A stretch of 32,203 bases of DNA from Clostridia bacterium (GCA_017398585.1 JAFQFS010000068.1:1-32203); one strand, 5' to 3'; positions 8,597-16,244 are shown, numbered from the stretch's first letter. Program-made: numbers and translations. Notes: generated from the letters alone by a model not told the origin.

Positions 8597-9502
8597 TTAT
8601 GCGTCCGCTTCGGATTCGTCGCGGAATTTGTTGACCGCCCAGATGCCCGCCATGATGAGCACAAACGCCACCGCGCTGACCCACGTGAACTCGTCCCCCA
8701 TGATGACAATGCCCGCGAGAACGGATACCACCGTCGACAGGTTCGCGAAAATCGTGGAACGTGCGACGGGGAGCTTCGCGAGAGAGTAGTTCGCCAACAT
8801 GTACGCGCCGACCGACGCACCTGCACCAAGGTACAGGATCGCAATGATGAACTTGCTGTGTGTGAGCGCGGAGCCGATCATCGGGAGCGTTTCGCCGCCG
8901 TACTGTACAAATGCAAGGATCGCGAAGAAGATGAACCCAACCGTGAACATCACGTAGGTCAGCTCAAAAGCACTGAACGTGCGGGAGAATTTTCGCACCA
9001 TGAGCGAATAGAACGAACCGAGAAAGTATGCCAGAAGCAGGCAGATGCAGCCGAACGGCGTATTCTGACCGCCCGTCGAGCCGATAGACACCATCATGAC
9101 GCCCGCGATGGAGACGACGATGCCGATCCACTGCCTGATGTTCGGACGTTCCTTGAGCATCAGTGCGCCGAGGACGGCTGTGAAAATCGGGCTGATCGCG
9201 GAGATCATACCGGTGAACGAGGTCGTCGTGTACTTGAGACCGTAATTTTCGAAAATGAAGTACAGCACCGGCTGGATGATTCCGATGAGGATCGGGCCGA
9301 GCAGGCTCTTCCCTTTCAGATCGAGCTTCAGCACGCGCGTCACAACGAGGAGATTCAGCACAAGCAGTGTCACTGTGAAGCGGCTCGCAAGGAGGATCAT
9401 CGGCTCCGTGACCTCCATCGCCATTTTGGAGAACAGGTAGCTGAACCCGAAGATGATGTACGCCGCCGATGCGGCAAGCATACCTTTCTGTTCGTTTTTC
9501 AT
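8597..9502 (-). CDS. EamA/DMT-family permease
   Basis: About 301 residues with ten predicted membrane helices in two repeated halves, as in the drug/metabolite transporter superfamily (EamA). The LKERPNIRQWIGIVVSIAG stretch ends the first half and MGDEFTWVSAVAFVLIMAG the second, the usual repeat signature. The protein should move small metabolites across the cytoplasmic membrane; the substrate cannot be told. The start is uncertain: ATG 9502 lacks a clear Shine-Dalgarno, and a TTG at 9541 would add 13 residues that overlap a plus-strand promoter. A minus-strand promoter at 9574-9602 and a terminator at 8529 make it a single-gene unit. Confidence 0.88.
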   Translation of the reverse strand: MKNEQKGMLAASAAYIIFGFSYLFSKMAMEVTEPMILLASRFTVTLLVLNLLVVTRVLKLDLKGKSLLGPILIGIIQPVLYFIFENYGLKYTTTSFTGMISAISPIFTAVLGALMLKERPNIRQWIGIVVSIAGVMMVSIGSTGGQNTPFGCICLLLAYFLGSFYSLMVRKFSRTFSAFELTYVMFTVGFIFFAILAFVQYGGETLPMIGSALTHSKFIIAILYLGAGASVGAYMLANYSLAKLPVARSTIFANLSTVVSVLAGIVIMGDEFTWVSAVAFVLIMAGIWAVNKFRDESEADA

Positions 9503-9524
9503 GGATGTCTGCAGTATGTCGAAG

Positions 9525-9553
9525 TTGACATATCCTTTCAAATGTAGTATAAT
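9525..9553 (+). promoter_or_regulatory. Consensus promoter for the 9697 lipoprotein
   Basis: TTGACA (9525-9530), 17 nt, TATAAT (9548-9553): a perfect consensus. It points right, toward the lipoprotein gene, through repeat copy 5. It overlaps the leader of the divergent permease. Confidence 0.75.
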
Positions 9554-9573
9554 AATCGTATAGCAACTTCTGC

Positions 9574-9602
9574 ATTATAGCACACCCGTCCGTGTTTTGC
9601 AA
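9574..9602 (-). promoter_or_regulatory. Promoter of the EamA permease
   Basis: On the minus strand TTGCAA (9597-9602), 17 nt, TATAAT (9574-9579). Its start site falls near 9567, so it faces the plus-strand promoter and the two transcripts should overlap by a few bases. Confidence 0.65.
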
Positions 9603-9626
9603 GAAATTTTCTGAAAAGGGGGACAC

Positions 9627-9675
9627 TCGGGGAAACTTTTTGAAAAAAGTTTCCCCGAACCCCTTCCAAAACTTT
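9627..9675 (+). repeat. Palindromic intergenic repeat R1, copy 5
   Basis: TCGGGGAAAC-T5 (9627-9641) pairs perfectly with A5-GTTTCCCCGA (9644-9658), followed by the shared tail ACCCCTTCCAAAACTTT. It lies in the 5' leader of the lipoprotein gene, 20 nt before its start. Confidence 0.8.
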
Positions 9676-9696
9676 CCGACAAAGGAGGACCATGGA

Positions 9697-10374
9697 ATGA
9701 AACGTATTTTCACTCTGTTTGCCGCTCTCACTCTGCTGTTCACTGTTTCCGGCTGTACGGAAAAAGCTGCGGAAACAAAAAAACTCCCCGCCGAGTACAG
9801 CGAGGGGTATGCCAATATTCATATGGAACTGCCGGAAGGATGGGCGACAGAGCCCGTCTGGATCACGGAATCCGAAGAAACCGGATACGAACGCGGCGGT
9901 CTCGAATTCTGGCCGGAAGATCAGCCTGACGTGCGCATGGGACTGTATTACTATACCGCCCCATACGGCATCTGCGGCACCGGCGTGACCCATGAAGAAC
10001 TGATCTTCTCGTCCGGACATGAAGCGCATCTCTACTGGGAGGATCTGGGTGAGTCGACCTATGTCTACGTTTTCTTCAAGGACACGCCCGGCGAGTACCT
10101 GTTTGAAGCACATTATATTCCCACGGAATTCTGGCAGGAGGAACGGGAGACCATTCTCTCGATCCTTGACAGTGCCGTCGTCGGGGAAGGTGCGCTGTCC
10201 GAATCCGAAGCCTTTGCCGTCGCGGAAGAGGAATGTACGAAAACGTATCCGCTCAGCTCCCGCCGAAGCCGATTCGATCATCTCACCGGTCAGTGGACGT
10301 TCGAATTCCACGGCGCACCGGGCGTTGTCCTGCAGTCCGTCACTGTTGCCCCTGACGGAACCGTTGTCCCGTGA
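9697..10374 (+). CDS. Putative lipoprotein with PepSY-like C-terminus
   Basis: A 225-residue exported protein. MKRIFTLFAALTLLFTVSGC is a type II signal peptide with lipobox VSGC and Cys20 as the lipidation site. The middle (residues about 40-165) resembles small PsbP/DUF-type domains in outline only. The last ~60 residues (SESEAFAVAEEE, then GQWTFEF and VAPDGTVV) look like a PepSY-type fold; that is a pattern judgement. The start at 9697 has AAGGAGG 9 nt upstream; a nearer ATG at 9692 reads only two codons. It abuts the convergent ABC ATPase gene with no gap (TGATCA holds both stops). Confidence 0.8.
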   Translation: MKRIFTLFAALTLLFTVSGCTEKAAETKKLPAEYSEGYANIHMELPEGWATEPVWITESEETGYERGGLEFWPEDQPDVRMGLYYYTAPYGICGTGVTHEELIFSSGHEAHLYWEDLGESTYVYVFFKDTPGEYLFEAHYIPTEFWQEERETILSILDSAVVGEGALSESEAFAVAEEECTKTYPLSSRRSRFDHLTGQWTFEFHGAPGVVLQSVTVAPDGTVVP

Positions 10375-11133
10375 TCACAGTCCGCATACATAATCCGTCC
10401 CGTCCTCCGTTTGGATGGGGCGGATTTTTATTCCGTATGCCCTCCAGAGCGCGCCGCTTTCAAGGATCTTCTCCGGCGTTCCCGTATCCAGCAGCCGTCC
10501 TTCGTGCAGAACGGCGATTTCGTCCGACAGCTTCAGCGCAAGGGGAAGGTCGTGCAGAACGAGAATGATCGTCTTTCTGTCTTCCGTGAGGGAACGGATT
10601 GTCTCCGCCAGACGGAGCTGCGCGCCGATGTCGAGGGATGTGGTCGGCTCGTCCATGAGGATCACCGGTGCATCCTGCGCGAGCGCCGTCGCGATGTACA
10701 CCTTCTGCCGCATCCCGCCGGACAGTTCGGACAGGTTCCGGTCGGCAAGGTCTGCGATGCCCAGTGTCCGCATGGCACGTTCTGCGGCAGTGATGTCCTC
10801 CGCACGGTAAACCCGCGGATAGCTCAGGTAGGCGAACCGCCCGTGAAGCACCGTCTGACGGACGGTCATTCCGGGAACGGTTCTGCTCTGCGGGAGGTAC
10901 GCGATCTTTTTCGCCAGTTCCGCAGGACGGAGGGTGCCGGCGGACACGCCGTCCACCGTGACCGTGCCGGAAATGACCGGCAGCAGGCGGACGAGTGTTT
11001 TCAGCAGTGTGCTTTTGCCGCATCCGTTGACGCCGAGAACGGTCGTGATCTTCCCTTCCGCGAAGGTCAGACTGATATCGTGTAGAATCTCCGTTTTTCC
11101 GTAACCGGCGGAGACATGATTGAGTTCGATCAT
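10375..11133 (-). CDS. FecE/BtuD-type ABC transporter ATPase
   Basis: A 252-residue cytoplasmic ATPase. Walker A GVNGCGKST lies near residue 35, the Q-loop near YLPQSR, the ABC signature LSGGMRQKV near 135, Walker B VILMDEPTTSLD, and the switch histidine in LVLHDLP. It powers import of an iron chelate, heme or corrinoid with the FecCD-type permease and binding protein encoded upstream. The start at 11133 is set by homology (MIELNHVSAGYG); its ribosome site (GGTGA) is weak. A decayed gene lies between the permease and this gene and may have supplied translational coupling. No riboswitch is visible to name the substrate. Confidence 0.93.
   Translation of the reverse strand: MIELNHVSAGYGKTEILHDISLTFAEGKITTVLGVNGCGKSTLLKTLVRLLPVISGTVTVDGVSAGTLRPAELAKKIAYLPQSRTVPGMTVRQTVLHGRFAYLSYPRVYRAEDITAAERAMRTLGIADLADRNLSELSGGMRQKVYIATALAQDAPVILMDEPTTSLDIGAQLRLAETIRSLTEDRKTIILVLHDLPLALKLSDEIAVLHEGRLLDTGTPEKILESGALWRAYGIKIRPIQTEDGTDYVCGL
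10392..10432 (+). terminator. Terminator of the lipoprotein gene inside the ATPase 3' end
   Basis: AATCCGTCCC (10392-10401) pairs with GGGGCGGATT (10417-10426, one G-U), followed by TTTATT. It works in the plus direction and overlaps the last codons of the convergent ATPase gene. Confidence 0.6.
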
Positions 11134-11137
11134 ACAT

Positions 11138-11438
11138 TCACCAGATATAAGGAATAAGCCGCCAGCGGACGCGCTCCATGTAGTCGGAATACCCGTCCAG
11201 TTCCGCACGGAGCACGTCTTCCTCGTTCCGGATGCGGCGTACGATCATGAACGGATAACACAGGAAGATCACAAATGAACTCCACGAACCGAGAACGAGC
11301 GGAATGGAGAGAAACAGAATGATCGTTGCGGAGTACATTCGGGTAGACTAACGTCCCGGCGGGCAGGAACAGCAGAAATCCCACGAGAAGCGCACCCGCC
11401 AGATATTTTGTCAGTGCATTCAGAAATAATTTCATCAT
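11138..11438 (-). pseudogene. Broken isoprenylcysteine methyltransferase-like gene with internal deletion
   Basis: Two pieces of an ICMT/PEMT-type membrane methyltransferase are joined out of frame. The start (MKLFLNALTKYLAG, then LLFLPAGTL) is the typical N-terminus. It then jumps at about 11335-11345 to another frame encoding the C-terminal part (MYSATIILFLSIPLVLGSW, ending RWRLIPYIW), which normally follows an Arg-His-Pro about 100-130 residues later. The central third is gone and the frame has shifted by one base. The ATG overlaps the permease stop (TGATG), so the gene was once coupled in the importer operon. The intact family methylates carboxyl or amino groups in membranes; a functional product is unlikely here. 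Confidence 0.75.
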
Positions 11439-12394
11439 CAATCACCGCCTTTGTGTTTCATCAGAAGAAGGACGAAAAACGGTGCGCCGATCACGGACAT
11501 CAGGATCCCGACCGGAAGCTCATACGGCGCGAAGGCAACCCGTGCAATGAGGTCACAGAGGGTTACGAACGCCCCGCCGTAGAGCGCGCACACCGGAAGA
11601 AGAATGCGGCTTTCGTTCCCCGCGATCTTCCGGGCGAAATGCGGAACGATCAGTCCGATAAAGCCGAGCAGTCCCGCAAAGCTGACGCTGGCTCCGGCAA
11701 GAAGCGCGGCAAGAAGAAGAAAGACCGTCTTCGTACGGCGGACGGACATACCGAGCCCCTGCGCCGTTTCGTCTCCAAGAGTCAGGACATCGAGTTCGTT
11801 CGACAACGTCATCAGAAGAGCCAGTGCGGCGAGGATCAGCACAGCAGCGGGAACCAGCCGGACATGCGAGACTGCGGAAAATCCGCCGACCCGGAACTCC
11901 GTTGTCAGAGCAGCGGCATCGGGATTCAGAACCGCGACAGATTCCGAAAACGCATTCAGAAGCGAATTGACCGCCACCCCGCCGAGAATAACCGTGCTGC
12001 GGGACGCTCCCGTCCGGTACGCCGCAAGGGTGATGACCGTCACAGCGGACAGACTCCCGAGAAACGCTGCGCCGGAGATCATCCATCCGGACAGCGCACC
12101 GGCGGCACAGCAGACCGTCACGCCAAGGCCCGCACCCGCGTTGACCCCGATGATCCCGGGCGATGCAAGAGGATTCGCCAGAACACTCTGCAGAACCGCT
12201 CCTGCCGCCGCCAGTCCTGCTCCGGCAAGAAGGCACGCACAGGTGCGCGGCAGACGGACGTAGCGGAAGATCGCTCCGCTGACGGCAAATCCCGAACTGC
12301 CGATGCACAGACTCAGCACCGCAGATATCAGAAGCAGAAGAGCGCCGCACGTCAGAAAAATTCTATTCCGCGAGGATCGCTTCAAGCTGTTCAT
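11438..12394 (-). CDS. FecCD/BtuC-family ABC permease
   Basis: A 318-residue membrane protein with about nine to ten helices, as in BtuC/FhuB/FecD. Conserved stretches include LAGAGLAAAGAVLQ near the N-terminal third, NPLASPGIIGVNAGAG, and GFIGLIVPHFARKIAG, which is the cytoplasmic coupling loop for the ATPase. It forms the channel for iron-chelate, heme or corrinoid import. Its start overlaps the end of the binding-protein gene by 32 nt, with GGGGGGAAG as the ribosome site, so the two are translated together. The usual length is 320-350, so this is nearly full length; the N-terminus is short. Confidence 0.94.
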   Translation of the reverse strand: MNSLKRSSRNRIFLTCGALLLLISAVLSLCIGSSGFAVSGAIFRYVRLPRTCACLLAGAGLAAAGAVLQSVLANPLASPGIIGVNAGAGLGVTVCCAAGALSGWMISGAAFLGSLSAVTVITLAAYRTGASRSTVILGGVAVNSLLNAFSESVAVLNPDAAALTTEFRVGGFSAVSHVRLVPAAVLILAALALLMTLSNELDVLTLGDETAQGLGMSVRRTKTVFLLLAALLAGASVSFAGLLGFIGLIVPHFARKIAGNESRILLPVCALYGGAFVTLCDLIARVAFAPYELPVGILMSVIGAPFFVLLLMKHKGGD

Positions 12395-13292
12395 AGGCTT
12401 CCCCCCAGAAAGCGTTGGGCTTCAGATTGTACAGACGCTTGTCCATATAGTGAACACGCCCCTCTTTCACGGCGGTCAGTTCGTACCACGCCGGATTTTC
12501 CGCAAACATGGCTTCCACATTCGCGCGCATCGCGTCCGCGTCGTCTCCGACCTGTACGATGAAGATCCGGTCGGGATCCGCAGTGAGAATGCTTTCCAGA
12601 CTGAGATTTTCGAGCAGGTTTTCGTCGTTGTCCGCGATGTTCACGCAGCCGAGATCCGCGAGCATTTCCCCGAGCACGGAACCGTGACTGTTCTTCGCAC
12701 GGATGCTTGCCGCCGACGCACGCAGAAACAACACCGTCTGTGCACCGTTTTCCGCGACACGGCGTTCCGCCGCCGCGATTGTTTCCTCAATTTCCGCCTG
12801 AATGTCCGTGCCGTACTGCCGGTACAGATCTTCCCTTCCCGTGATGTCCGTACAGATCTTCAGCATGTCAAGGTAATCGTCAAACGTCGATACGTCAAAA
12901 TATGCCGCCGGAATGCCCGCCGCATCAAACGTCTCCTGCCATGCAAGATTCTGCTGCGTGTTCGTGCTGGCGATCACAAAATCCGGCTCTGCGGCGAGCA
13001 GAAGTTCCAGACTCAGATTCTTCGTCCCGCCGAGGTTGACCGCCGTTTCCGGCAGATCAAGCGCGAAATCATCCCACGCGTCGTCCGCAGAAGCACAGAT
13101 CTCCCCGCCGGCAAGCATCCATACATCCGCAAAACTGCCGAGCAGTGCGGCGGTGCGCTCATGCGACGAGACCGTGACGGTCCGTCCGAGATCGTCCGTA
13201 AACGTATATCCGTCTGCTGCTGTTTTCTCTGACGAACATCCCGCAAAACAAAAAACGGCTGCCGCCAGAAGTGCAATCATTTTCTTCATCAT
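12363..13292 (-). CDS. Substrate-binding lipoprotein of the FecCD/BtuC importer
   Basis: About 309 residues. A signal peptide ending FCFAGC gives a lipoprotein anchored outside the membrane. The TDDLGRTVTVSSHERTAALLGSFAD opening (given here in its family sense, residues about 30-55) and the LSLELLLAAEPDFVIAS stretch are typical of the helical-backbone metal-receptor family (FepB/BtuF type). The start is not certain: ATG at 13292 or 13289 fits the signal peptide, but the ribosome site is poor. An ATG at 13322 would add a basic tail, and still longer frames run into repeat copy 6. It is the first gene of the importer operon, 92 bp after the sulfite-reductase-like gene. Confidence 0.9.
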   Translation of the reverse strand: MMKKMIALLAAAVFCFAGCSSEKTAADGYTFTDDLGRTVTVSSHERTAALLGSFADVWMLAGGEICASADDAWDDFALDLPETAVNLGGTKNLSLELLLAAEPDFVIASTNTQQNLAWQETFDAAGIPAAYFDVSTFDDYLDMLKICTDITGREDLYRQYGTDIQAEIEETIAAAERRVAENGAQTVLFLRASAASIRAKNSHGSVLGEMLADLGCVNIADNDENLLENLSLESILTADPDRIFIVQVGDDADAMRANVEAMFAENPAWYELTAVKEGRVHYMDKRLYNLKPNAFWGEAYEQLEAILAE

Positions 13293-13323
13293 ATAAACTA
13301 ATCTCTGTTTTCTTTTTCGCATA

Positions 13324-13379
13324 AAGTTTTTTGAAGAGGGGTTCGGGGAGGGACTTTTTGCAAAAAGTCCCTCCCCGAA
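13324..13379 (-). repeat. Palindromic intergenic repeat R1, copy 6
   Basis: A 38-bp perfect palindrome: TTCGGGGAGGGACTTTTTG (13342-13360) with its exact complement at 13361-13379 and no loop. The tail lies on the left (AAGTTTTTTGAAGAGGGG), so the copy is inverted relative to copies 1, 2 and 5. Confidence 0.85.
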
Positions 13380-13384
13380 AAACC

Positions 13385-14284
13385 TCATTCCCCAAGCACT
13401 TTCGCCTGTACGTAGTCAAATCCGAGGCGGGCGATGGTGTCGGCGAAGCGTTCGCCGGCGATGCCTTCGTCGCGGAAGAGGCAGATGCAGCGTTCGACGA
13501 CGGTGAGGACCTCTTCGGGATCAGTGAAGAGGCGGTCCAGCGGCTGTGCGATCGCGGACTTTTTGCCCCAGCGTCCGCCGACAAAGACCTTGTATGCGGT
13601 CACAGATTCCTCTGCCGCGCCGAAGGGACATTTTCCGAGACATCGTCCGCAGTTGTTGCAGACGGACATGTCCACGTACAGCTTGCCGTCCTGCACAGCT
13701 GCCGCCTTCATGGGGCAGGTTTCCGCGATCTGACATTTTTTGCAGCCGCGGCACTTGTCAAGGTCGTACTTCATCACACGCTGTCCGATGACGCCGAGGT
13801 CATTCAGTTCGGGCTTCACGCAGTTGTTCGGACATCCGCCGACCGCGATCTTGAACTTGTGCGGGAGCTTTTCGGTGTGGTAGCCCTTGTAGAAGCGCTT
13901 GTGAATCTCTTCACTCAGCGCGAACGTGTCGATCAGACCGAATACACAGGTCGTACCCTTGCACGATACAACCGGACGGACAAGGGTGCCGGTGCCGCCG
14001 GTTTCAAGGCCGTACCCCGCGAGGAATTCGATCAGCGCGTCGATGTTGTCGTACTTTACGCCCTGGATCTCCATGGTCAGACGGGTGGTCATCGCCACTT
14101 CGCCGCTGCCGAAGCGGTCTGCGGCTTCCGCGATGGCGCGGTGTTCCGCCGTTGTGATCTTGCCGTTGCGGGTGATGACGCGGACATTGAATACGTCGGG
14201 ATAGCGCTTGTCGCGGAGGCAGCCGAGTCCTTTGACGCGCTTGATGTCGTCGGGTGTGAGAGTTTTTGTGATGTTGTCGCTCAT
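13385..14284 (-). CDS. Siroheme sulfite/nitrite-reductase-like protein with 2[4Fe-4S] ferredoxin domain
   Basis: A 299-residue cytoplasmic redox protein. An N-terminal ferredoxin-like half-domain (MTTRLTMEIQGV) precedes the siroheme/4Fe-4S ligand pattern: CKGTTC followed by GGCPNNC and KPELNDLGVIG. Two ferredoxin clusters are inserted after it (CRGCKKCQIAETCP and CNNCGRCLGKCP). This is the layout of small single-subunit sulfite reductases and AsrC-like proteins, which reduce sulfite or nitrite with ferredoxin-level electrons. The substrate cannot be fixed from sequence alone. GGAG lies 8 nt before the ATG. A repeat element ends 24 bp upstream and may have displaced or supplied promoter parts (TATAAA near 14302-14307 on the minus strand). 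Confidence 0.88.
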   Translation of the reverse strand: MSDNITKTLTPDDIKRVKGLGCLRDKRYPDVFNVRVITRNGKITTAEHRAIAEAADRFGSGEVAMTTRLTMEIQGVKYDNIDALIEFLAGYGLETGGTGTLVRPVVSCKGTTCVFGLIDTFALSEEIHKRFYKGYHTEKLPHKFKIAVGGCPNNCVKPELNDLGVIGQRVMKYDLDKCRGCKKCQIAETCPMKAAAVQDGKLYVDMSVCNNCGRCLGKCPFGAAEESVTAYKVFVGGRWGKKSAIAQPLDRLFTDPEEVLTVVERCICLFRDEGIAGERFADTIARLGFDYVQAKVLGE

Positions 14285-14307
14285 GATGATACTCCGGTGA
14301 TTTTATA

Positions 14308-14628
14308 TTAACCTGTAGTGCCAGTTGAATACTGTCAGCTGAAGTTGAAATTTGGTTGTCTAAGTTGCCTTCCTCCAGGAGGCAATGCTGTCAACTTAAG
14401 AAGAAACGAGGTTATCCAAATGCCTTCCTCCGGGAGGAAGGGGGACCACGAAGTGGTGGAAGGAGACCGCGGCACAATCGGTTTGAGTCGCTACATTTTG
14501 TAATCAAAGCAGAAACCACAGCCACACGCCTTCGGCAGAAATTCAAACTGTTCGTGACGCGTTCTCCCTCAGTCACTTCGTGACAGCTCCCTCCCGGAGG
14601 GAGCCATTTAACTGGCACTGTGGGTTAA
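14308..14628. mobile_element. MITE-like element containing repeat R2 copy A
   Basis: Outer inverted repeats of about 19 bp (TTAACCTGTAGTGCCAGTT 14308-14326 and its near complement 14610-14628; the inner ten bases AGTGCCAGTT match perfectly) bound a non-coding unit of 321 bp. Its right part (14422-14605) is a 184-bp core with palindromic ends: GCCTTCCTCC/GGAGGAAGG on the left and GCTCCCTCC/GGAGGGAGC on the right, each next to a smaller hairpin (CCACGAAGTGG; GTCACTTCGTGAC). A second core copy lies inverted at 22780-22963. There is no transposase inside, so it would need a helper. It fills most of the gap between 14285 and 14728. Confidence 0.75.
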
Positions 14629-14701
14629 ATTAATTATGTGGTTTCATTATATCATGCGGAGGCGAACTCTGTCAATCCGTACGCGGGAATTTCGGAAAAG
14701 C

Positions 14702-14727
14702 AAAAAAGGTGCGGGATGTCCCGCACC
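14702..14727 (-). terminator. Terminator of the ribbon-helix-helix gene
   Basis: A 9-bp perfect stem GGTGCGGGA/TCCCGCACC (14708-14716 with 14719-14727), followed on the minus strand by TTTTTT, two bases after the gene's stop. Confidence 0.85.
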
Positions 14728-14728
14728 T

Positions 14729-14920
14729 TCACTCACTGTCTTTTTTCGGCTTTCTTTTTGTTATTTCGATCTTCCCGTGTCTCTCTTCGAACTGTTCGAT
14801 ACAATCGCGGATCAGGATGAGAATCTGACTGTTCGCACTTCTGCCCTCATAATCTGCCACACAATGCAGTTTATCAAGCATTTCTTCGTCAATTCGGATG
14901 GATAAACTTTTTACCGCCAT
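14729..14920 (-). CDS. Arc/CopG-type ribbon-helix-helix regulator
   Basis: A 63-residue protein. KSLSIRIDEEMLDKL gives the DNA-binding strand and first helix, and the second helix runs through SANSQILILIRDCI, as in Arc and CopG. A basic, glutamate-rich tail follows (ITKRKPKKDSE). Such proteins dimerise and bind operators, often as antitoxins or self-repressors. No toxin gene is next to it; the divergent neighbour is a SLOG-domain protein, whose shared 111-bp spacer could be the operator. GAGG lies about 9 nt before the ATG, and a terminator follows directly. Confidence 0.85.
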   Translation of the reverse strand: MAVKSLSIRIDEEMLDKLHCVADYEGRSANSQILILIRDCIEQFEERHGKIEITKRKPKKDSE

Positions 14921-14974
14921 ATGGTAAACCTCATTTTATATTCAATATGGCTTTATTTTATGCTTGTTTTGTGC

Positions 14975-14980
14975 TATAAT
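14975..14980 (+). promoter_or_regulatory. -10 box for the SLOG gene
   Basis: A perfect TATAAT, 51 nt before the ATG at 15032, in a very AT-rich spacer. The -35 match (TTTATT at 17 nt) is poor, so it may need an activator or be under control of the divergent ribbon-helix-helix protein. Confidence 0.4.
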
Positions 14981-15031
14981 GTCATAAACAAACGCAAAAC
15001 ATATCTAAAATGTGTTCATTCGAGGTTCTAT

Positions 15032-15382
15032 ATGAAAGTAGCAGTCATCGGTTCCCGCGGGATCACCGTTCCCGATCTCACCCCGTATCTCCCCGAAAAT
15101 ACAACCGAAATCGTCTCCGGCGGCGCGAAAGGGGCGGACTCCTGTGCGAAAGAATACGCCCTTGCCCGCGGCATTCCTCTGACGGAATTTCTTCCCGACT
15201 ACCGCCGGTACGGCAGGGGCGCACCTCTGAAGCGCAATCTTCAGATCATCGAATATGCCGATCTCGTCCTTGCTTTCTGGGACGGACAGTCCCGCGGTAC
15301 CGGACACGCGATCGACCTCTGCGGAAAAACCGGAAAACCGGTCCGTGTCATCCGTTCCGCATCAGAATCCACGGCTCCCTGA
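15032..15382 (+). CDS. SLOG-domain (DUF2493/YspA-like) protein
   Basis: A 116-residue protein with a Rossmann-like SLOG fold. The opening VAVIGSRGI, the GGAKGAD phosphate/nucleotide-binding loop (about residues 31-37), and the DLVLAFWDGQSRGTGHAI segment are diagnostic of the YpsA/DprA-related group. These proteins are thought to bind nucleotides or ADP-ribose-like ligands; no reaction can be given. GAGG is 6 nt before the ATG at 15032. Its last 35 bases overlap the 3' end of the convergent hydrolase gene, and no terminator separates them. Confidence 0.85.
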   Translation: MKVAVIGSRGITVPDLTPYLPENTTEIVSGGAKGADSCAKEYALARGIPLTEFLPDYRRYGRGAPLKRNLQIIEYADLVLAFWDGQSRGTGHAIDLCGKTGKPVRVIRSASESTAP

Positions 15383-16241
15383 CGGGTGTGTACGACACCG
15401 GTTTGTCCCCGTCGAGGCGTTCCCCGTGCATGTTCACCGCCGTGACCGTACGGTTCCAGTACGTTGTACAGTAATAAATCCCGCGATCCGCGTCACAGCA
15501 GGACGTGTACTGCGTGATAAAATCCGGGTCGTCCGCCGCACGGCATCCCTTTGTGCGCTCCACGGCGCCGAGGATGCGGAAGATCCGGTTCACGTTCCCC
15601 GCAGGCGTCACCTCCGCCGCCGAATGTTCCAGCATGAATCCCGCACGGCGGAAACGTGCCTCCGAGGACCATCCGCCCGGGAGCACCTCCGACGTTTCGT
15701 ACCGGCACAGCTGCTCCGGAAACGGCGGATTGTTCGTAAGGACCCGCACGGGATTGTCGTACACATGCAGTCCGTCCGCCGTCTGTTCGATCACGAAACA
15801 GTCCTCCGCATCGGCGACCATCCAGTGAAGCGGTGTCAGCGGAAGATCCCCACGGAACGGACGGTCGTACAGCGACAGCTCCTTCGTGAACTCACGCGCA
15901 TCCTCTGTATTATCACATGTCCCGAGCAAAAACGGGATCAGCTCGTACGGCGTGATGTTGAATTTGCCTTCCGTGAACGGGCGGTACACCGCATTTCCCG
16001 GGAAATTCAGCCCCGCGGCAGCGAGGCCTTTTTCATTTACCGCATCAAAATACAGCGGATACCCGTCCGCGAGCAGCGCCATGCCGATCATGGCGTGATG
16101 TCCCGGCACGGACGGCAGACAGCGGAACGGAAACGGATAGTTCCGCGGGGTAATCACGATCGTTTCGCCGAACGACCGGTCATAATCGAGTGTCCGGCCG
16201 AAAAAATGGCTTCCGGCACGACAGGATACAGCAGTACACAT
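15348..16241 (-). CDS. Choloylglycine hydrolase / bile salt hydrolase-like amidase
   Basis: A 297-residue Ntn hydrolase. Met1 is followed by Cys2, the N-terminal nucleophile after Met removal. Further conserved positions are Arg16 and Asp19 (FFGRTLDYD), the asparagine in NEKGLAAAGLNFPG, the NNPPFPEQL stretch with the oxyanion asparagine, and the arginine in SEARFRRAG. The GLNFPG wording favours bile salt hydrolase over penicillin acylase, but it is about 20-30 residues shorter than most. It has no signal peptide, so it acts in the cytosol, cleaving the amide of conjugated bile acids or related acyl amides. It starts right after the terminator of the upstream gene, and GGAGG of its ribosome site lies in that hairpin. 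Confidence 0.85.
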   Translation of the reverse strand: MCTAVSCRAGSHFFGRTLDYDRSFGETIVITPRNYPFPFRCLPSVPGHHAMIGMALLADGYPLYFDAVNEKGLAAAGLNFPGNAVYRPFTEGKFNITPYELIPFLLGTCDNTEDAREFTKELSLYDRPFRGDLPLTPLHWMVADAEDCFVIEQTADGLHVYDNPVRVLTNNPPFPEQLCRYETSEVLPGGWSSEARFRRAGFMLEHSAAEVTPAGNVNRIFRILGAVERTKGCRAADDPDFITQYTSCCDADRGIYYCTTYWNRTVTAVNMHGERLDGDKPVSYTPVREPWILMRNG

Positions 16242-16244
16242 AAA

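Noticed and set aside
9503..9541. A short leader peptide frame (ATG in AAAGGATATG) ending on the permease start
   Set aside because: The ribosome site is only a base or two from that ATG, too close to work well. It may be chance.
13293..13384. Cobalamin or other riboswitch before the importer operon
   Set aside because: The space is only 92 bp and is mostly the R1 palindrome; no riboswitch core can fit or is visible.
14422..14605. CRISPR-like or tandem repeat array
   Set aside because: The hairpins are paired within one element and are not spaced direct repeats; no array with regular spacers occurs anywhere in the window.
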